Shown piece by piece: positions 1 through 8,846 of a stretch of DNA of 64,000 bases (its first letter is position 1; every line of letters starts with the position of its first letter). The stretch is from Streptomyces sp. SID9727. GTDB lineage: Bacteria; Actinomycetota; Actinomycetes; Streptomycetales; Streptomycetaceae. Made by a program: the position numbers and the translations under genes. The notes under the pieces were generated by a model that had not been told where the DNA came from, did not search any database, and saw nothing but the letters and a program-made list of their open reading frames with translations. Location: the NCBI RefSeq assembly GCF_010550605.1, contig NZ_JAAGNI010000106.1:62001-126000 (forward strand). Reading direction: 5' to 3'.

Positions 1-167
1 AGCGGCCTCGGAAGGAGAGGGCCGACCTCGTTGATGCTGAACGGCTCGTCGTCGTCATCGGTGTCGAACCGGCTGTTGACGAACGCAACCGCCTCGGAGG
101 GCGTGCTGACGATGGACTGGGTACCACTCTGGTTGTCAACGACTCGCCACAACGCGCTGTCCTTCAC
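1..167 (-). CDS. partial hypothetical protein (C-terminus outside window)
   Basis: Only the first 55 codons are visible; the rest runs off the left edge. The GTG start is preceded by a good ribosome site (GGAG about 8 nt upstream). The visible N-terminus reads VKDSALWRVVDNQSG, then has an acidic run DTDDDDEP near residue 40. It is soluble, has no signal peptide, and keeps a typical high-GC third-codon pattern. I do not recognise the family; it may be one of the small immunity-type or conserved Streptomyces proteins, but that is only a guess. It is divergent from the next gene, across about 265 bp in which I see no other gene. Confidence 0.55.
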   Translation of the reverse strand, partial: MKDSALWRVVDNQSGTQSIVSTPSEAVAFVNSRFDTDDDDEPFSINEVGPLLPRP

Positions 168-432
168 GCCGCTCTCCTATCGCGGTGCATGCACCCGGGG
201 CGGGTGCGCTGCACCGGCTCGCTCGATACTGACTTCGATCAGGTACTGAAAGGGGCCGGACTGACAGGCTGCACTTGTGGCTCGTCACGATGCCTGGACG
301 CCGGTTGGGTCGAGACCAGTCCGAGCAGGCCGGGGAGGCTGCCGTCTTCCGATGCCGGCGGCCTCGGACCGGCCCCATCTCGCCGCACCCTAAGCGCAGG
401 GTCTGACAATTCAGACCGGGCAGCACCTTCAT

Positions 433-1047
433 GTGGTCGACAATGAGCGCATGGACGTCTCTGAGGTGCTCGAAGCAGCCTCTCTGCTGGTTCCGGAAGA
501 GACCGCCACCGAGAACGACATCACGGTGCGAGAAGTCTGGGACTACCTCGACCACGACGAGTGTGAAATGGCCCTGGTCCTGCTGGAAGAGCTCGGGGAC
601 GCTCGCTCGCTCCCTGTGGCGTTCTGGGAGCAGCTCGCCGAAGCGGCTGAGGAGCTCCAGCTGGAGCGGAGCGCGAGGTGGTGCGATTGGCGATGCTCCG
701 AGATCCGCAACGGTGTGATCCGGGCGGATCTGACGCTCCGCCCTGCTGCCGAGGTGCGACGCACGACGCCAATTCCCGGCGACGGTGTTCTGCGGCCCAT
801 GTGGGACATCGGACGCCTCTCACCCACCGGCGGACGTGCGGTCAGCATCGCTGGGCTCTGGGTGGAGAACATGCCCATGCTGGAGCCTGGTGGGCAAGCC
901 ACGGTTCGCCTCGTGCCCCTCACCCCCTCCCACTGGACGCACGTCCAGCCCGGCCAGCAGATCACCATGCACGAGGATCGAACCGTGGCCGGCACCGGAG
1001 TCATCTTGGAGGTTTGTCGCCCTGCCACCGCCATGCCCACGCGGTGA
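433..1047 (+). CDS. hypothetical protein with EF-Tu-like C-terminal barrel
   Basis: About 204 residues. The N-terminal half (to about 90) is acidic and helical, with the string EMALVLLEELGD followed by WCDWRC. The C-terminal 65 residues (VRLVPL, W-THVQPG, ITMHE, VAGTGVILEV) have the spacing and glycines of the EF-Tu/translation-factor C-terminal beta-barrel. That resemblance is by eye and does not imply GTPase activity, since there is no G domain. The start is uncertain: GTG is used here, and an ATG six codons later is equally possible; neither has a strong ribosome site. It stands alone between a divergent partial gene and a serine hydrolase. Function unknown. Confidence 0.6.
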   Translation: MVDNERMDVSEVLEAASLLVPEETATENDITVREVWDYLDHDECEMALVLLEELGDARSLPVAFWEQLAEAAEELQLERSARWCDWRCSEIRNGVIRADLTLRPAAEVRRTTPIPGDGVLRPMWDIGRLSPTGGRAVSIAGLWVENMPMLEPGGQATVRLVPLTPSHWTHVQPGQQITMHEDRTVAGTGVILEVCRPATAMPTR

Positions 1048-1220
1048 CATGGGCCGCTGGTGCACATATCTCCGTACGTGGTGGCGTACCCAGGCCGGGC
1101 GTGCGGACAGGCAGTGCAGGCTGCTGCACGGTCTGAGGAAATGACACCGATCTGAGACAGCCGTCGGCCGGCATCGGGTGAGGCTGAAGAGGAATGTCAG
1201 AGGCTCAGGGTCGGCACGTA

Positions 1221-1258
1221 CATCGAAAGCGAGGACCTGCACCGAAAGCGAGGGCCTA
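1221..1258. repeat. 19-bp tandem repeat, two units
   Basis: Two adjacent 19-bp units sharing the core CGAAAGCGAGG match at 16 of 19 positions. They lie about 57 bp upstream of the serine hydrolase start, so they could be an operator or simply a duplication. No other repeat of this type was seen nearby. Confidence 0.35.
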
Positions 1259-1314
1259 CAACCGGGCCGGGAAATGGAGTCGCCATACGCCGGAGCGGGC
1301 GGTAGTTGTTGACG

Positions 1315-2697
1315 ATGACTTCTCCAGTTGAACAGTTGCTTCCCGGCACCCGACGGGCCTTGCTGCACCGCGTCGCCACGGCTCAGGCCGAAGGGCGTAG
1401 TCCCTCTCTGGTCGCCGCCGTCCAACGACAGGGACAGGTTGTCTGGGAGGGGGCGCGCAGCTGCGTCGACGGTCATGCCCCGGACGCCGACACGCAGTTC
1501 AGGATCGGTTCTCTCACCAAGACCTTTACCGCCGTCCTGGTGATGCGGTTGCGTGATGAAGGGCTGCTCGACCTGGCGGATCCACTGGAGAAGCACCTGC
1601 CCGGCACCGGCGCGGGCGACGTGACCATCCGCCAGCTGCTCGGCCACAGCGCGGGGCTCGGAGCGGAGACGACCGCGCCCTGGTGGGAGCGGACCCCCGG
1701 CAGTCTGCGGCCCACGCTCGCGGACGTGCTCGAGGGTCAGGTCGCGATGCATCCGCCCGGCAACCGGCACCACTACTCCAACCCGGGTTACACGCTGCTC
1801 GGGTCACTGGTCGAGACCGTGCGCGCGGTGTCCTGGGAGGAGGCGCTGCGTGCCGAGGTGCTGGAACCCCTCGGCATGCACCGGACCAGTCTTCTTCCGC
1901 AGGCGCGGCACGCCGACGGCTGGGCGGTGCATCCCTGGGCGGATGCCTTGCTTCCCGAACCGGTGGAGGACCTGGGGCTCATGGCGCCCGCCGGACAGCT
2001 CTGGTCCACGACGGCGGATCTGCTCCGCTTCGCGGCCTTCCTCGCCAGGGGCGACGACCGGGTGCTCGGCGCGGCGTCGGTGGAGGAGATGAAGCAGCCG
2101 TCGGCCGCTCCCGCCCCCGGTGAGTGGGTCGATCACTATGGTCTGGGACTGCAACTGGTCAGGCGTAAGGGGCGTACCTTCATCGGGCACACGGGTTCGC
2201 TCCCCGGATTCCTGGCCGCCCTCTGGGTCAGCGCCGAGGATGATGTGGCTGCCGTGGTGCTCGTCAACGCGACTTCCGGGGTGGTGATCGGCGAGGTTGC
2301 CGCCGACCTCGTGGACATCGTCGCCGAGGCCGAGCCGCGCATCCCTGAGGCATGGCGCCCGCTGCCCGAGGTGGACGGTGAACTTCTCGCTCTGACCGGG
2401 CCCTGGTACTGGGCCACGCGCCCCAACATCCTGACGCTGACCGCCGATCGCGGGCTGGAACTGCGGCAAGTCAACGGCCAGGGCCGGGGTGCTCGCTTCG
2501 CCGCGCGCACCGACGGCACATGGGTGGGCCTGGACGGCTACTACGCGGGGGAGACGCTGCGGATCGCGCGGAACGCGGACGGCGGGGTGAGCCACCTCGA
2601 TCTGGGGTCCTTCGTCTTCACGCGTGAGCCGTACGACCCCGCGGCACCGGTACCGGGCGGCGTGGACGAGCAGGGGTGGCGCGGCCTGGGGGACTGA
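1315..2697 (+). CDS. serine hydrolase, class C beta-lactamase/DD-peptidase family
   Basis: About 460 residues. The catalytic Ser-x-x-Lys motif is S66-L-T-K69, the Tyr-x-Asn equivalent is Y-S-N near 154-156, and H-T-G-S near 291 is the third motif (KTG equivalent). This is the Beta-lactamase (PF00144) fold, seen in esterases, DD-peptidases and D-aminopeptidases; true beta-lactamase activity is not implied. A C-terminal extension of about 100 residues follows the catalytic domain, as in many Streptomyces members. There is no signal peptide, so a cytoplasmic location is likely. ATG is preferred over two TTG codons just upstream. It converges with the winged-helix gene across a palindrome. Confidence 0.85.
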   Translation: MTSPVEQLLPGTRRALLHRVATAQAEGRSPSLVAAVQRQGQVVWEGARSCVDGHAPDADTQFRIGSLTKTFTAVLVMRLRDEGLLDLADPLEKHLPGTGAGDVTIRQLLGHSAGLGAETTAPWWERTPGSLRPTLADVLEGQVAMHPPGNRHHYSNPGYTLLGSLVETVRAVSWEEALRAEVLEPLGMHRTSLLPQARHADGWAVHPWADALLPEPVEDLGLMAPAGQLWSTTADLLRFAAFLARGDDRVLGAASVEEMKQPSAAPAPGEWVDHYGLGLQLVRRKGRTFIGHTGSLPGFLAALWVSAEDDVAAVVLVNATSGVVIGEVAADLVDIVAEAEPRIPEAWRPLPEVDGELLALTGPWYWATRPNILTLTADRGLELRQVNGQGRGARFAARTDGTWVGLDGYYAGETLRIARNADGGVSHLDLGSFVFTREPYDPAAPVPGGVDEQGWRGLGD

Positions 2698-2723
2698 ACG
2701 CAGCCGGAGGCGCCGGGAACAGA

Positions 2724-2753
2724 TGCTGCCCGTTTCACGTGAAACGGGCAGCA
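2724..2753. terminator. 30-bp perfect palindrome containing parS, between convergent genes
   Basis: A perfect 30-bp inverted repeat whose centre, bases 2732-2745, is GTTTCACGTGAAAC, the ParB-binding parS consensus of Streptomyces. It sits between two convergent genes, so it could also act as a bidirectional transcription terminator. No T-tract is present. The parS match is direct; the dual role is inference. Confidence 0.75.
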
Positions 2754-2760
2754 CAGCCGC

Positions 2761-3924
2761 TCAGGCCGTCAACTCCCTTTCCAGCGGGGTCCGGAAGCGT
2801 GGGGTGATCCGGGCTTCCCCCACCCAGCCCGCCAGCCGGGAAGCTTCGGCCTCGATCGCCGCCGTGGCCTCCCGGCCCGGATCGGTCAACAGCCGCCAGG
2901 TGAGCTCACCGTTGCCACGTTGGGCCCAGCCGCCCACGATCCGGCCGTCCCACCACACCGTGGGGCCGATGTTGCCCGAGCGGTCGAAGAGGGCTGCCCG
3001 GTGATCGTCCGGCAGATGGAAGCCACGGTCCGCCCAGCCCATGCCGCTCGGGTCGAGCGCGGGCAGCAGGGTCGCCCAGGGGGCGTGGGCGGGGTCGGGC
3101 TCCGTGTCTCCGGGGGCGACCCAGGCCGAGGACCCGTTGTCGAGCCGTACCTCCACGGCTCCGACCGCCGCGAGAGCGGTACGGACCTCGCGGGTGCCCC
3201 AGCCGGTCCACCACTTCAGGTCGGCCTCGGTGCCCGGACCGTACGCCCGGAGCCAGCGAAGGGCCAGTTCCGCCTGGGCGGGAGCGGTCTCCTCAGCGGG
3301 CCGCGGGCGGGCCGGGGCCCAGCGGAACTGGCTGGAGGTCCAGGAGCCCCGTGGCCGGTCCCTGCGGATCCGGCCCTCGGCGGCCAGGACCCGGATCACC
3401 CGGGTCGCGACGCCCTGGACCGTTTCCTGCTTCTTACCGGGAAACACGGTGATCTTGGTGCGAAGGGCGGCCACGCCGGCGGCGAGCTCGCTGCCCGAGA
3501 CGGGGCCGCTGCCGTCCAGGAAGGCGAGAGCACTCCTTTCGGTCTCGTCGAGCCAGCGTTCGTCCAGGCCGTTGCCGTCCTCGCGGAGATGCTTGAGCAG
3601 AGTGCGGCGCTCCTTGGCGGCCACAGCGCGTGCGTTCGCCGCCTCGACGTGCGGGGCCATCTCGGCGGACACGACGAAGAGGGTGTTGCGCATGGAAAGC
3701 ATTCGGACCAGGGAGACGTCTTCGTAGAGAGACTGCTCGACCTCGGCGACGGCGGGCTCGGCGAGCCTGGCACAGGCCGAGAGGAAGACGGTGGCCGCGT
3801 CGGTCGCGTGGAGCGCGACGAGGGCGTCGGCCACCGCGACGGGGGACGACACCCGCTCACCGGGGACCAGCAGATGGCGTCGGGCGATGCGGATCCGCCG
3901 CTCTTCGTCACTGATGCGTTGCAC
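2761..3924 (-). CDS. winged-helix DNA-binding domain protein (HTH_42 family)
   Basis: 387 residues of the HTH_42 family (PF06224), which includes the DNA glycosylases AlkZ of S. sahachiroi and E. coli YcaQ. Recognised from the N-terminus (ISDEERRIRIARRHLL), the ALHATD region near residue 37, the mid-protein W-TSSQFRWA segment, and the C-terminal stretch with GNIGPTVWWDGRIVGGW. In characterised glycosylases the catalytic motif is Q-x-Q or Q-x-D; the aligned position here reads H-A-T, so the classical activity is doubtful. It is the last gene before a convergent palindrome and lies about 47 bp downstream of a GNAT gene on the same strand, so the two may be co-transcribed. Confidence 0.8.
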   Translation of the reverse strand: MQRISDEERRIRIARRHLLVPGERVSSPVAVADALVALHATDAATVFLSACARLAEPAVAEVEQSLYEDVSLVRMLSMRNTLFVVSAEMAPHVEAANARAVAAKERRTLLKHLREDGNGLDERWLDETERSALAFLDGSGPVSGSELAAGVAALRTKITVFPGKKQETVQGVATRVIRVLAAEGRIRRDRPRGSWTSSQFRWAPARPRPAEETAPAQAELALRWLRAYGPGTEADLKWWTGWGTREVRTALAAVGAVEVRLDNGSSAWVAPGDTEPDPAHAPWATLLPALDPSGMGWADRGFHLPDDHRAALFDRSGNIGPTVWWDGRIVGGWAQRGNGELTWRLLTDPGREATAAIEAEASRLAGWVGEARITPRFRTPLERELTA

Positions 3925-3971
3925 GTCGGCTCCTCAGGAATGCGGCAGGCGGGTCGGGGGCGGCAGGCAGT

Positions 3972-4424
3972 TCAGAGGGCGAGCTTGAAGCCCACATGGC
4001 TGGCGACGAACCCCAGCCGCTCGTAGAAGCGGTGCGCGTCGGTGCGGGACACGTCGGAGGTGAGCTGCACAAGTTGGCAGCCCTGGCGACGTGATTCGTC
4101 CACCGCCCACTGGATCAGCCGGGTGCCGAGACCGCTGCCCCGTTCGTCCGCGTGGACGCGGACGCCCTCGATCACGGACCGGGTCGAACCGCGCCGGGAC
4201 AGCCCCGGAATCACAGTCAGTTGCAGGGTTCCTACGACGCGATCCTCGCGCGCGGCGACCATCATGTGCTGATTCGGGTCTTCGGCCAGCCGCCGGAGCG
4301 CTGCCCGGTAGGGCGCGAGGTCGTCCGGCGACTCGCGTCGGGCACCCAACGGGTCGTCGGCGAGCAGGGCCACGATCTCGGCCAGATCGTCAGCGGTCGC
4401 GCGGCGTATATCCAGGTCGCTCAT
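3972..4424 (-). CDS. GNAT family N-acetyltransferase
   Basis: 150 residues, the usual size for a single GNAT domain. Motif A, which binds acetyl-CoA pyrophosphate, reads VHADERGSGLGTRLIQWA near residues 91-108 (R/Q-x-x-G-x-G/A type). The C-terminal motif B has RFYERLGF near 131-138. The substrate cannot be read from the sequence. It lies upstream of the HTH_42 gene on the same strand and downstream of the marR gene, about 40 bp away, so the three may form one minus-strand unit. Confidence 0.88.
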   Translation of the reverse strand: MSDLDIRRATADDLAEIVALLADDPLGARRESPDDLAPYRAALRRLAEDPNQHMMVAAREDRVVGTLQLTVIPGLSRRGSTRSVIEGVRVHADERGSGLGTRLIQWAVDESRRQGCQLVQLTSDVSRTDAHRFYERLGFVASHVGFKLAL

Positions 4425-4465
4425 GATCCGCAGCCTACGCAGTCGGCAAGGGCTGGGGCCGGATG

Positions 4466-4936
4466 TCAGCGGCCCTGGGCAGGTACTGCCTTCAGTTCCT
4501 CGACGGCCCGTACGAGCGGGGCCAGTTCGGGGTTCTCGGCGGCCTCGTCGAGCGCGCTGCGCAGGGCGCGGTCGTTGGTGGGCCGGGCCTCGGAGAGCAG
4601 GGTGAGTCCGTCCGGAGTGACGTCGGTGTAGATGCCCCGGCGGTCGGTGTCACAGAGATACCGGGTCAGCAGCCCCCTGTCCTCGAGGCGGGTGACCAGC
4701 CGCGTCGTGGCGCTCTGGCTGAGCCCTACGGCGTCCGCCACCTGCTTCATCTGGAGGTGCCCGCCCGGGCCGCTGTGCTGTCGGCTGAGCACGTCCAGCA
4801 GGGAGTACTCGCGCACGCTCAGGTCGTGGCCGCTCTGCAGGGCGCGTTCGACGCGGGTCTCGATCTTGCCGTGGAGCAGGGACAGCGCGATCCAGCCCTG
4901 GGAGAGGGCGGTCAGGGCCGGGTCCGTGGCTGTCAT
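4466..4936 (-). CDS. MarR family transcriptional regulator
   Basis: 156 residues with a MarR-type winged helix: helix-turn-helix near residues 63-85 (QVADAVGLSQSATTRLVTRLEDRGLL) and a beta-wing ending in DTDRRGIYTDVT. The start is the ATG directly behind a strong GGAGGAGAG ribosome site, in preference to the longer reading frame upstream. It is divergent from an MFS exporter gene, the classic layout in which a MarR protein represses itself and an efflux pump until a ligand binds. Direct repeats in the shared promoter region are the likely operator. The ligand is unknown. Confidence 0.88.
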   Translation of the reverse strand: MTATDPALTALSQGWIALSLLHGKIETRVERALQSGHDLSVREYSLLDVLSRQHSGPGGHLQMKQVADAVGLSQSATTRLVTRLEDRGLLTRYLCDTDRRGIYTDVTPDGLTLLSEARPTNDRALRSALDEAAENPELAPLVRAVEELKAVPAQGR

Positions 4937-4999
4937 GGTCTCTCCTCCGTGCCGGAGCTGCTTATGACCAGAGTAGCCCACGACCGCAATAGTCGGCGC

Positions 5000-5025
5000 T
5001 TGCAATTAAAGCGCGTTTGCAATTA
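5000..5025. promoter_or_regulatory. probable MarR operator in divergent promoter
   Basis: Two identical copies of TTGCAATTA, starting 17 bp apart, lie in an AT-rich stretch of an otherwise GC-rich intergenic region. They are positioned between the divergent marR and MFS genes. Likely a regulator binding site overlapping both promoters; inference from position and repetition. Confidence 0.5.
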
Positions 5026-5073
5026 TTGTCTACGCACGTAAGGCGCAGTAGCAATCGTCTGGGAAGGGAACCC

Positions 5074-6285
5074 ATGCCGCTCGCACTCCTCGCCCTGGCC
5101 ATCGGGGCATTCGGTATCGGGACCACCGAGTTCGTGGTCATGGGCCTGCTTCCCGAGGTGGCCGCAGAGTTCCAGGTGTCCATCCCCGCCGCGGGTTTCC
5201 TGGCCACGGGCTACGCACTGGGCGTCGTGCTCGGGGCGCCGCTGATGACCGCGCTCGGCACGAAGGTCAGCCGCAAGCGGATGCTGATGATCCTTATGGG
5301 CCTGTTCATCGTCGGCAATGTGGTCACCGCGGCCGCTCCCGTCTTCGAGGTGATGGTCGCCGGCCGTGTGATCGCCTCGCTCGCCCACGGTGCCTTCTTC
5401 GGTATCGGGGCGGTCGTGGCGGCCGATCTGGTCGCCCCACAGAAGAAGGCGGGTGCCATCGCCCTGATGTTCACCGGCCTCACCGTCGCCAACGTCGTCG
5501 GGGTGCCGGTGGGCACCTCCATCGGACAGCACGCCGGCTGGCGGGTCACGTTCCTCCTCGTCGCCGCGCTGGGCGTCCTCGGGCTGCTCGGCGTTGCCCG
5601 TCTCGTCCCCGAACAGCCCCGTGCCGAGGGCATCAGGCTGCGGCAGGAAATCGCCGCCTTCCGCAATGTGCAGGTGCTGCTCGCCATGGCGATGACGGTC
5701 CTCGGATTCGGCGGCGTCTTCGCGGCGATCACCTACATCACGCCGATGATGACGGAGACCGCCGGATACTCGGCCTCCGCCGTCACCTGGCTGCTGGTCC
5801 TCTTCGGTCTCGGCATGGTCGGCGGGAACCTGGCCGGCGGCAGGTACGCCGACCGCCGCCCGACGCTCATGCTCTCCGTGTCATTGAGCGGCCTCGCCCT
5901 GGTCCTGGCCCTCTTCACGTTGACCGCCCACAACAAGGTCGCGGCGGCGGTCACCCTCGTCCTGATCGGTGCCTTCGGCTTCGCGACCGTGCCTCCGCTC
6001 CAGAAGCGGGTGCTCGACCAGGCGGTGGACGCCCCGACGCTGGCCTCCGCCATGAACATCGGAGCCTTCAACCTCGGCAACGCACTCGCGGCTTGGCTCG
6101 GCGGGATCGTCATCGGTGCCGGCCTCGGTTACACGGCCCCCAACTGGGTGGGAGCGGTGCTCGCCGCGTCGGCTCTGGTCCTCGCCCTCGCCTCCAGTGC
6201 GCTGGAGCGCCGTACAGCCGCACCGAGCCGCCTCGTCGCCGCCCATACCGCCGAGCAGACGGCGGTTCCCGAGCCCCGAGCCTGA
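5074..6285 (+). CDS. MFS transporter, drug/arabinose efflux (AraJ/Cmx-like)
   Basis: 403 residues with about 12 hydrophobic membrane segments. The opening ALLALAIGAFGIGTTEFVVM is typical of the DHA1 subfamily of sugar-efflux and chloramphenicol-type exporters. The A-motif loop GTKVSRKRML follows TM2 (near residue 65-75). It is a proton-driven exporter in the cytoplasmic membrane with unknown substrate. ATG is chosen because it follows GGGAAGGGAA. It is divergent from a MarR gene, so efflux is probably induced by a ligand of that repressor. A GNAT gene converges on it 10 bp downstream with no obvious terminator between. Confidence 0.88.
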   Translation: MPLALLALAIGAFGIGTTEFVVMGLLPEVAAEFQVSIPAAGFLATGYALGVVLGAPLMTALGTKVSRKRMLMILMGLFIVGNVVTAAAPVFEVMVAGRVIASLAHGAFFGIGAVVAADLVAPQKKAGAIALMFTGLTVANVVGVPVGTSIGQHAGWRVTFLLVAALGVLGLLGVARLVPEQPRAEGIRLRQEIAAFRNVQVLLAMAMTVLGFGGVFAAITYITPMMTETAGYSASAVTWLLVLFGLGMVGGNLAGGRYADRRPTLMLSVSLSGLALVLALFTLTAHNKVAAAVTLVLIGAFGFATVPPLQKRVLDQAVDAPTLASAMNIGAFNLGNALAAWLGGIVIGAGLGYTAPNWVGAVLAASALVLALASSALERRTAAPSRLVAAHTAEQTAVPEPRA

Positions 6286-6295
6286 TTCCGGAAGG

Positions 6296-7165
6296 TCAGC
6301 CCGTGGCCAGGCTGAAGGGCGCGAAGTACCGTTGCCAGTCCGTGTGCCGGCGCCCGCCGAGGGACATCACCGTGGTCTCCGAGTCCGACCGCAGCCCACA
6401 GCGGCCGAGCCAGTCCAGCAGGTCCTCGTGACGGGCATCGACGTCCACGCGCAGCGGCCGGTCCGTCGCCTCGGCCAGCGAGGCCACGAGACGCTTCGCC
6501 GTGGACGTGTCCTTGGCGATCAGCGGCCCGACGGCATGGTTCGCCCCGCTCGGCGAGAGCGCGGCAAACCCGGTCAGCTCGCCGTCCTCCTCAGCGACCC
6601 GCAGGTGGTCGGCGAACGTCGGGAGCCGGGTCAGCAGATGCGTTCGGTCGAGTCCGAAGACGAGCGAGTCCAACCGCACCACGGCCCGCAGATCGTGGGC
6701 GGACACGGACCGGATGACGGTCTCGGAGGTGCCGAGAGCCTCGGGTGGCCGGAGGGCCCCGCTCAGGCGGATGGTGCGCCCCAACGGCGCGAATCCGAGC
6801 TTTTCGTAGAGGGGGCGGCCCGAGGCCGTCGCGTGCAGGCTGAGCGGGGTGTCCCCGGCGGACTCGATCACCCGCTGCATCAGGTACCGACCGACTCCGC
6901 GCCGGGCATGGCGCCCGGCGACCAGCAGCATACCGACGGCGGCCATCTCGGGTCCGTACGAGAGCACCACGCAGCTCGCCATCAGGCCCTTGCTGTCGGG
7001 GTCATCGATGCCGTAGCCGGTCCCGGCGGCGAGCAGCAGCGTCCAGCGCTCCTCGTCGCGCGGCCAGCCCCGGTCCTCGCTGAGGTCGGCACAGGCGACC
7101 AGGTCGTCCCGGGTGAGGCGCCGGATGGGGAGATCGGACAGCGGGCGGGGCAATGAGCTGGGCAT
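6296..7165 (-). CDS. GNAT family N-acetyltransferase with C-terminal second domain
   Basis: 289 residues. The N-terminal GNAT domain has the acetyl-CoA motif GRHARRGVGRYLMQRV near 84-99 and LYEKLGFAPLG near 120. The remaining half has the layout of the Acetyltransf_18/YitH type (RPLRVDVDARHEDLLDWL near the end), as in two-domain GNAT proteins of actinomycetes. No substrate can be assigned. It converges with the MFS exporter. Upstream is a 240-bp intergenic region that includes a perfect parS site. Confidence 0.82.
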   Translation of the reverse strand: MPSSLPRPLSDLPIRRLTRDDLVACADLSEDRGWPRDEERWTLLLAAGTGYGIDDPDSKGLMASCVVLSYGPEMAAVGMLLVAGRHARRGVGRYLMQRVIESAGDTPLSLHATASGRPLYEKLGFAPLGRTIRLSGALRPPEALGTSETVIRSVSAHDLRAVVRLDSLVFGLDRTHLLTRLPTFADHLRVAEEDGELTGFAALSPSGANHAVGPLIAKDTSTAKRLVASLAEATDRPLRVDVDARHEDLLDWLGRCGLRSDSETTVMSLGGRRHTDWQRYFAPFSLATG

Positions 7166-7267
7166 ACGGGCCAGGCTCTCCGACCGTTGATCGCCCGTCC
7201 ACCGCTTTACCGTAACTGGCCAAGACCCGCAGCGAAAAAATTCGAGCCCGGGCCTTGGCCGCGAACG

Positions 7268-7281
7268 GTTTCACGTGAAAC
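7268..7281. other. parS site (ParB binding)
   Basis: Perfect 14-bp GTTTCACGTGAAAC in the intergenic region upstream of a GNAT gene. Streptomyces parS sites cluster around oriC and nucleate ParB complexes during sporulation-linked chromosome segregation. The match is exact; in vivo binding is inferred. Confidence 0.8.
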
Positions 7282-7406
7282 ACGGGCAGGCGTGAGAGTC
7301 GGCACGGTCCGAACCGGCCCGCTGGGGCGAGTGGCCGACCGGCGCAACGCGAGAGCCGAGCCGACCGGACCCGGCGGCGGGTCCGGAGCCGCGGGAGAGG
7401 TCGGCA

Positions 7407-7904
7407 TCAGCCCAGGTCAGCGGCGTGCAACGCCCGGACCCCCTCGATATTGCCGTCCAGATAGTGCCGCAACGACAGCGGTACCAGGTGCACCGCGGCG
7501 ATGCCGACCCGGCTGAAGGGCACGCGTACGACCTCGTATTCGCCGCAGGGGGCGTCGATCTCGGGGCCGTGGCGCAGGGACAGGTCCATGGAGTCGAGGC
7601 GGCAGACGAAGAAGTGCTGGACCTTGACGCCCTTCACGCCACCCTCCTCGACGTGTTCCACGGTGTCGACGAAGCAGGGCACCACGTCGGTGATCTTGGC
7701 GCCCAGCTCCTCGTCCACCTCCCGGTGCAGGGCGTCGACAACGGTGGCATCCTCGGGCTCGACCCCGCCACCCGGAGTGACCCAGTACGGATCCACCCCG
7801 GGCTTGGTGCGCTTGATGAGGACGAGGTCGTCGCCGTCGAGCAGGATGGCGCGTGCGGTGCGCTTGACCACAGGACGTTCGGTCATGGCAGAAGCGTGGC
7901 CCAT
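7407..7904 (-). CDS. Nudix hydrolase
   Basis: 165 residues, single Nudix domain. The Nudix box runs from GGGVEPEDATVVDALHREV into DEELGA at residues of about 45-68, matching the G-x5-E-x7-R-E-U-x-E-E pattern. Such enzymes hydrolyse nucleoside diphosphates linked to another moiety; the substrate is not readable. An alternative ATG six codons downstream (MTERPVV) would give 159 residues, and neither start has a clear ribosome site. It is followed upstream by a LysR-type gene on the same strand. Confidence 0.85.
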   Translation of the reverse strand: MGHASAMTERPVVKRTARAILLDGDDLVLIKRTKPGVDPYWVTPGGGVEPEDATVVDALHREVDEELGAKITDVVPCFVDTVEHVEEGGVKGVKVQHFFVCRLDSMDLSLRHGPEIDAPCGEYEVVRVPFSRVGIAAVHLVPLSLRHYLDGNIEGVRALHAADLG

Positions 7905-7949
7905 GGGGCCCGTTCTGAAACACCGGGGCGCTGCCGGGCGCTCCTGCGC

Positions 7950-8846
7950 TCACCAGTCGGCCGCCGCCCGAAGCAGCCATTCGTGCGCCCGGGCGAGAGG
8001 CGGAAGCGCGAGCGTGCCGGTTCGCGCGGTCAGGAAGTAGGTGCGCAGCGGTGGGACGGGAGGGTCGAGAAGCGCCACCACCTCGCCGCGTTCCAGCGCG
8101 TCCTCACACAGGTAGCGCGGCAGCACGGCCAGCCCGGCACCGGCGGCCGCGCACTCCAGGACCGCCCGCAGATCCGGGGCGATCACGGCGCCGGCGGCCG
8201 CGGGCGCACGGTCGAAGACGGCGGCCCAGTAACGGGAGACGAGTGGGAGGCTCTCGTGCACCTCCACCACAGGCAGCTGCTCCAGGACCACGGGACCGTT
8301 GCGCCGCAGCGTGCCCGGCGCCAGCCGCCCTGCCCACCGGGGAGCGGCGACCAGGACGTGCTCCTCGTCGCAGAGCGGGGTGGCCGTGAGCAGCTCGCCG
8401 CGCGGACGGGCCGTCACGACGGCCAGGTCGTGGTGCCCGGCGGCCAGGCCCCCCAGGATCTCGTCCGTGTCCGCGGAGAACGAACCGCGCAGTGCGAGGC
8501 CCTGGGCGATGAGCGGTGTGAGCACGGGCAGGACACGCACGGAGAGAAACTCCGGCGGGCCGGCCAGATGCAGGGTCCGTACACCTGACTTCTCGTCGAG
8601 GCCGGTTTCGGTGATCTCGACCAGCGCGTCCAGATGCGGAGCGGCCCGGTGCGCGAGTTCGTCGCCGATCGTCGTGGGGGTCACTCCCCGGGCCCTGCGT
8701 AGGAACAGCGGACGGCCCAGCTGCCGTTCCAGGGTCCGTATCTGAGAGGTCACAGCGGGCTGGGAAAGGCCCAGGAGCGCGGCGGCGCGGGTGAACGAGC
8801 CGGCTCGATGGACGGTGACAAAAGTGCGCAGCAGGGCCAGATCCAC
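7950..8846 (-). CDS. LysR family transcriptional regulator
   Basis: 298 residues with an N-terminal LysR helix-turn-helix (LLRTFVTVHRAGSFTRAAALLGLSQPAVTSQIRTLE pattern, residues 4-40 in overlapping pieces) and a substrate-binding domain. The GTG start gives VDLALLRTF and follows AAGGA at good spacing; it is preferred to longer frames that run 40 residues upstream. The overall length fits the family norm of about 300. The regulated gene is not evident: neighbours on both sides are on the same strand, although LysR genes often control a divergent partner. The effector is unknown. Confidence 0.87.
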   Translation of the reverse strand: MDLALLRTFVTVHRAGSFTRAAALLGLSQPAVTSQIRTLERQLGRPLFLRRARGVTPTTIGDELAHRAAPHLDALVEITETGLDEKSGVRTLHLAGPPEFLSVRVLPVLTPLIAQGLALRGSFSADTDEILGGLAAGHHDLAVVTARPRGELLTATPLCDEEHVLVAAPRWAGRLAPGTLRRNGPVVLEQLPVVEVHESLPLVSRYWAAVFDRAPAAAGAVIAPDLRAVLECAAAGAGLAVLPRYLCEDALERGEVVALLDPPVPPLRTYFLTARTGTLALPPLARAHEWLLRAAADW

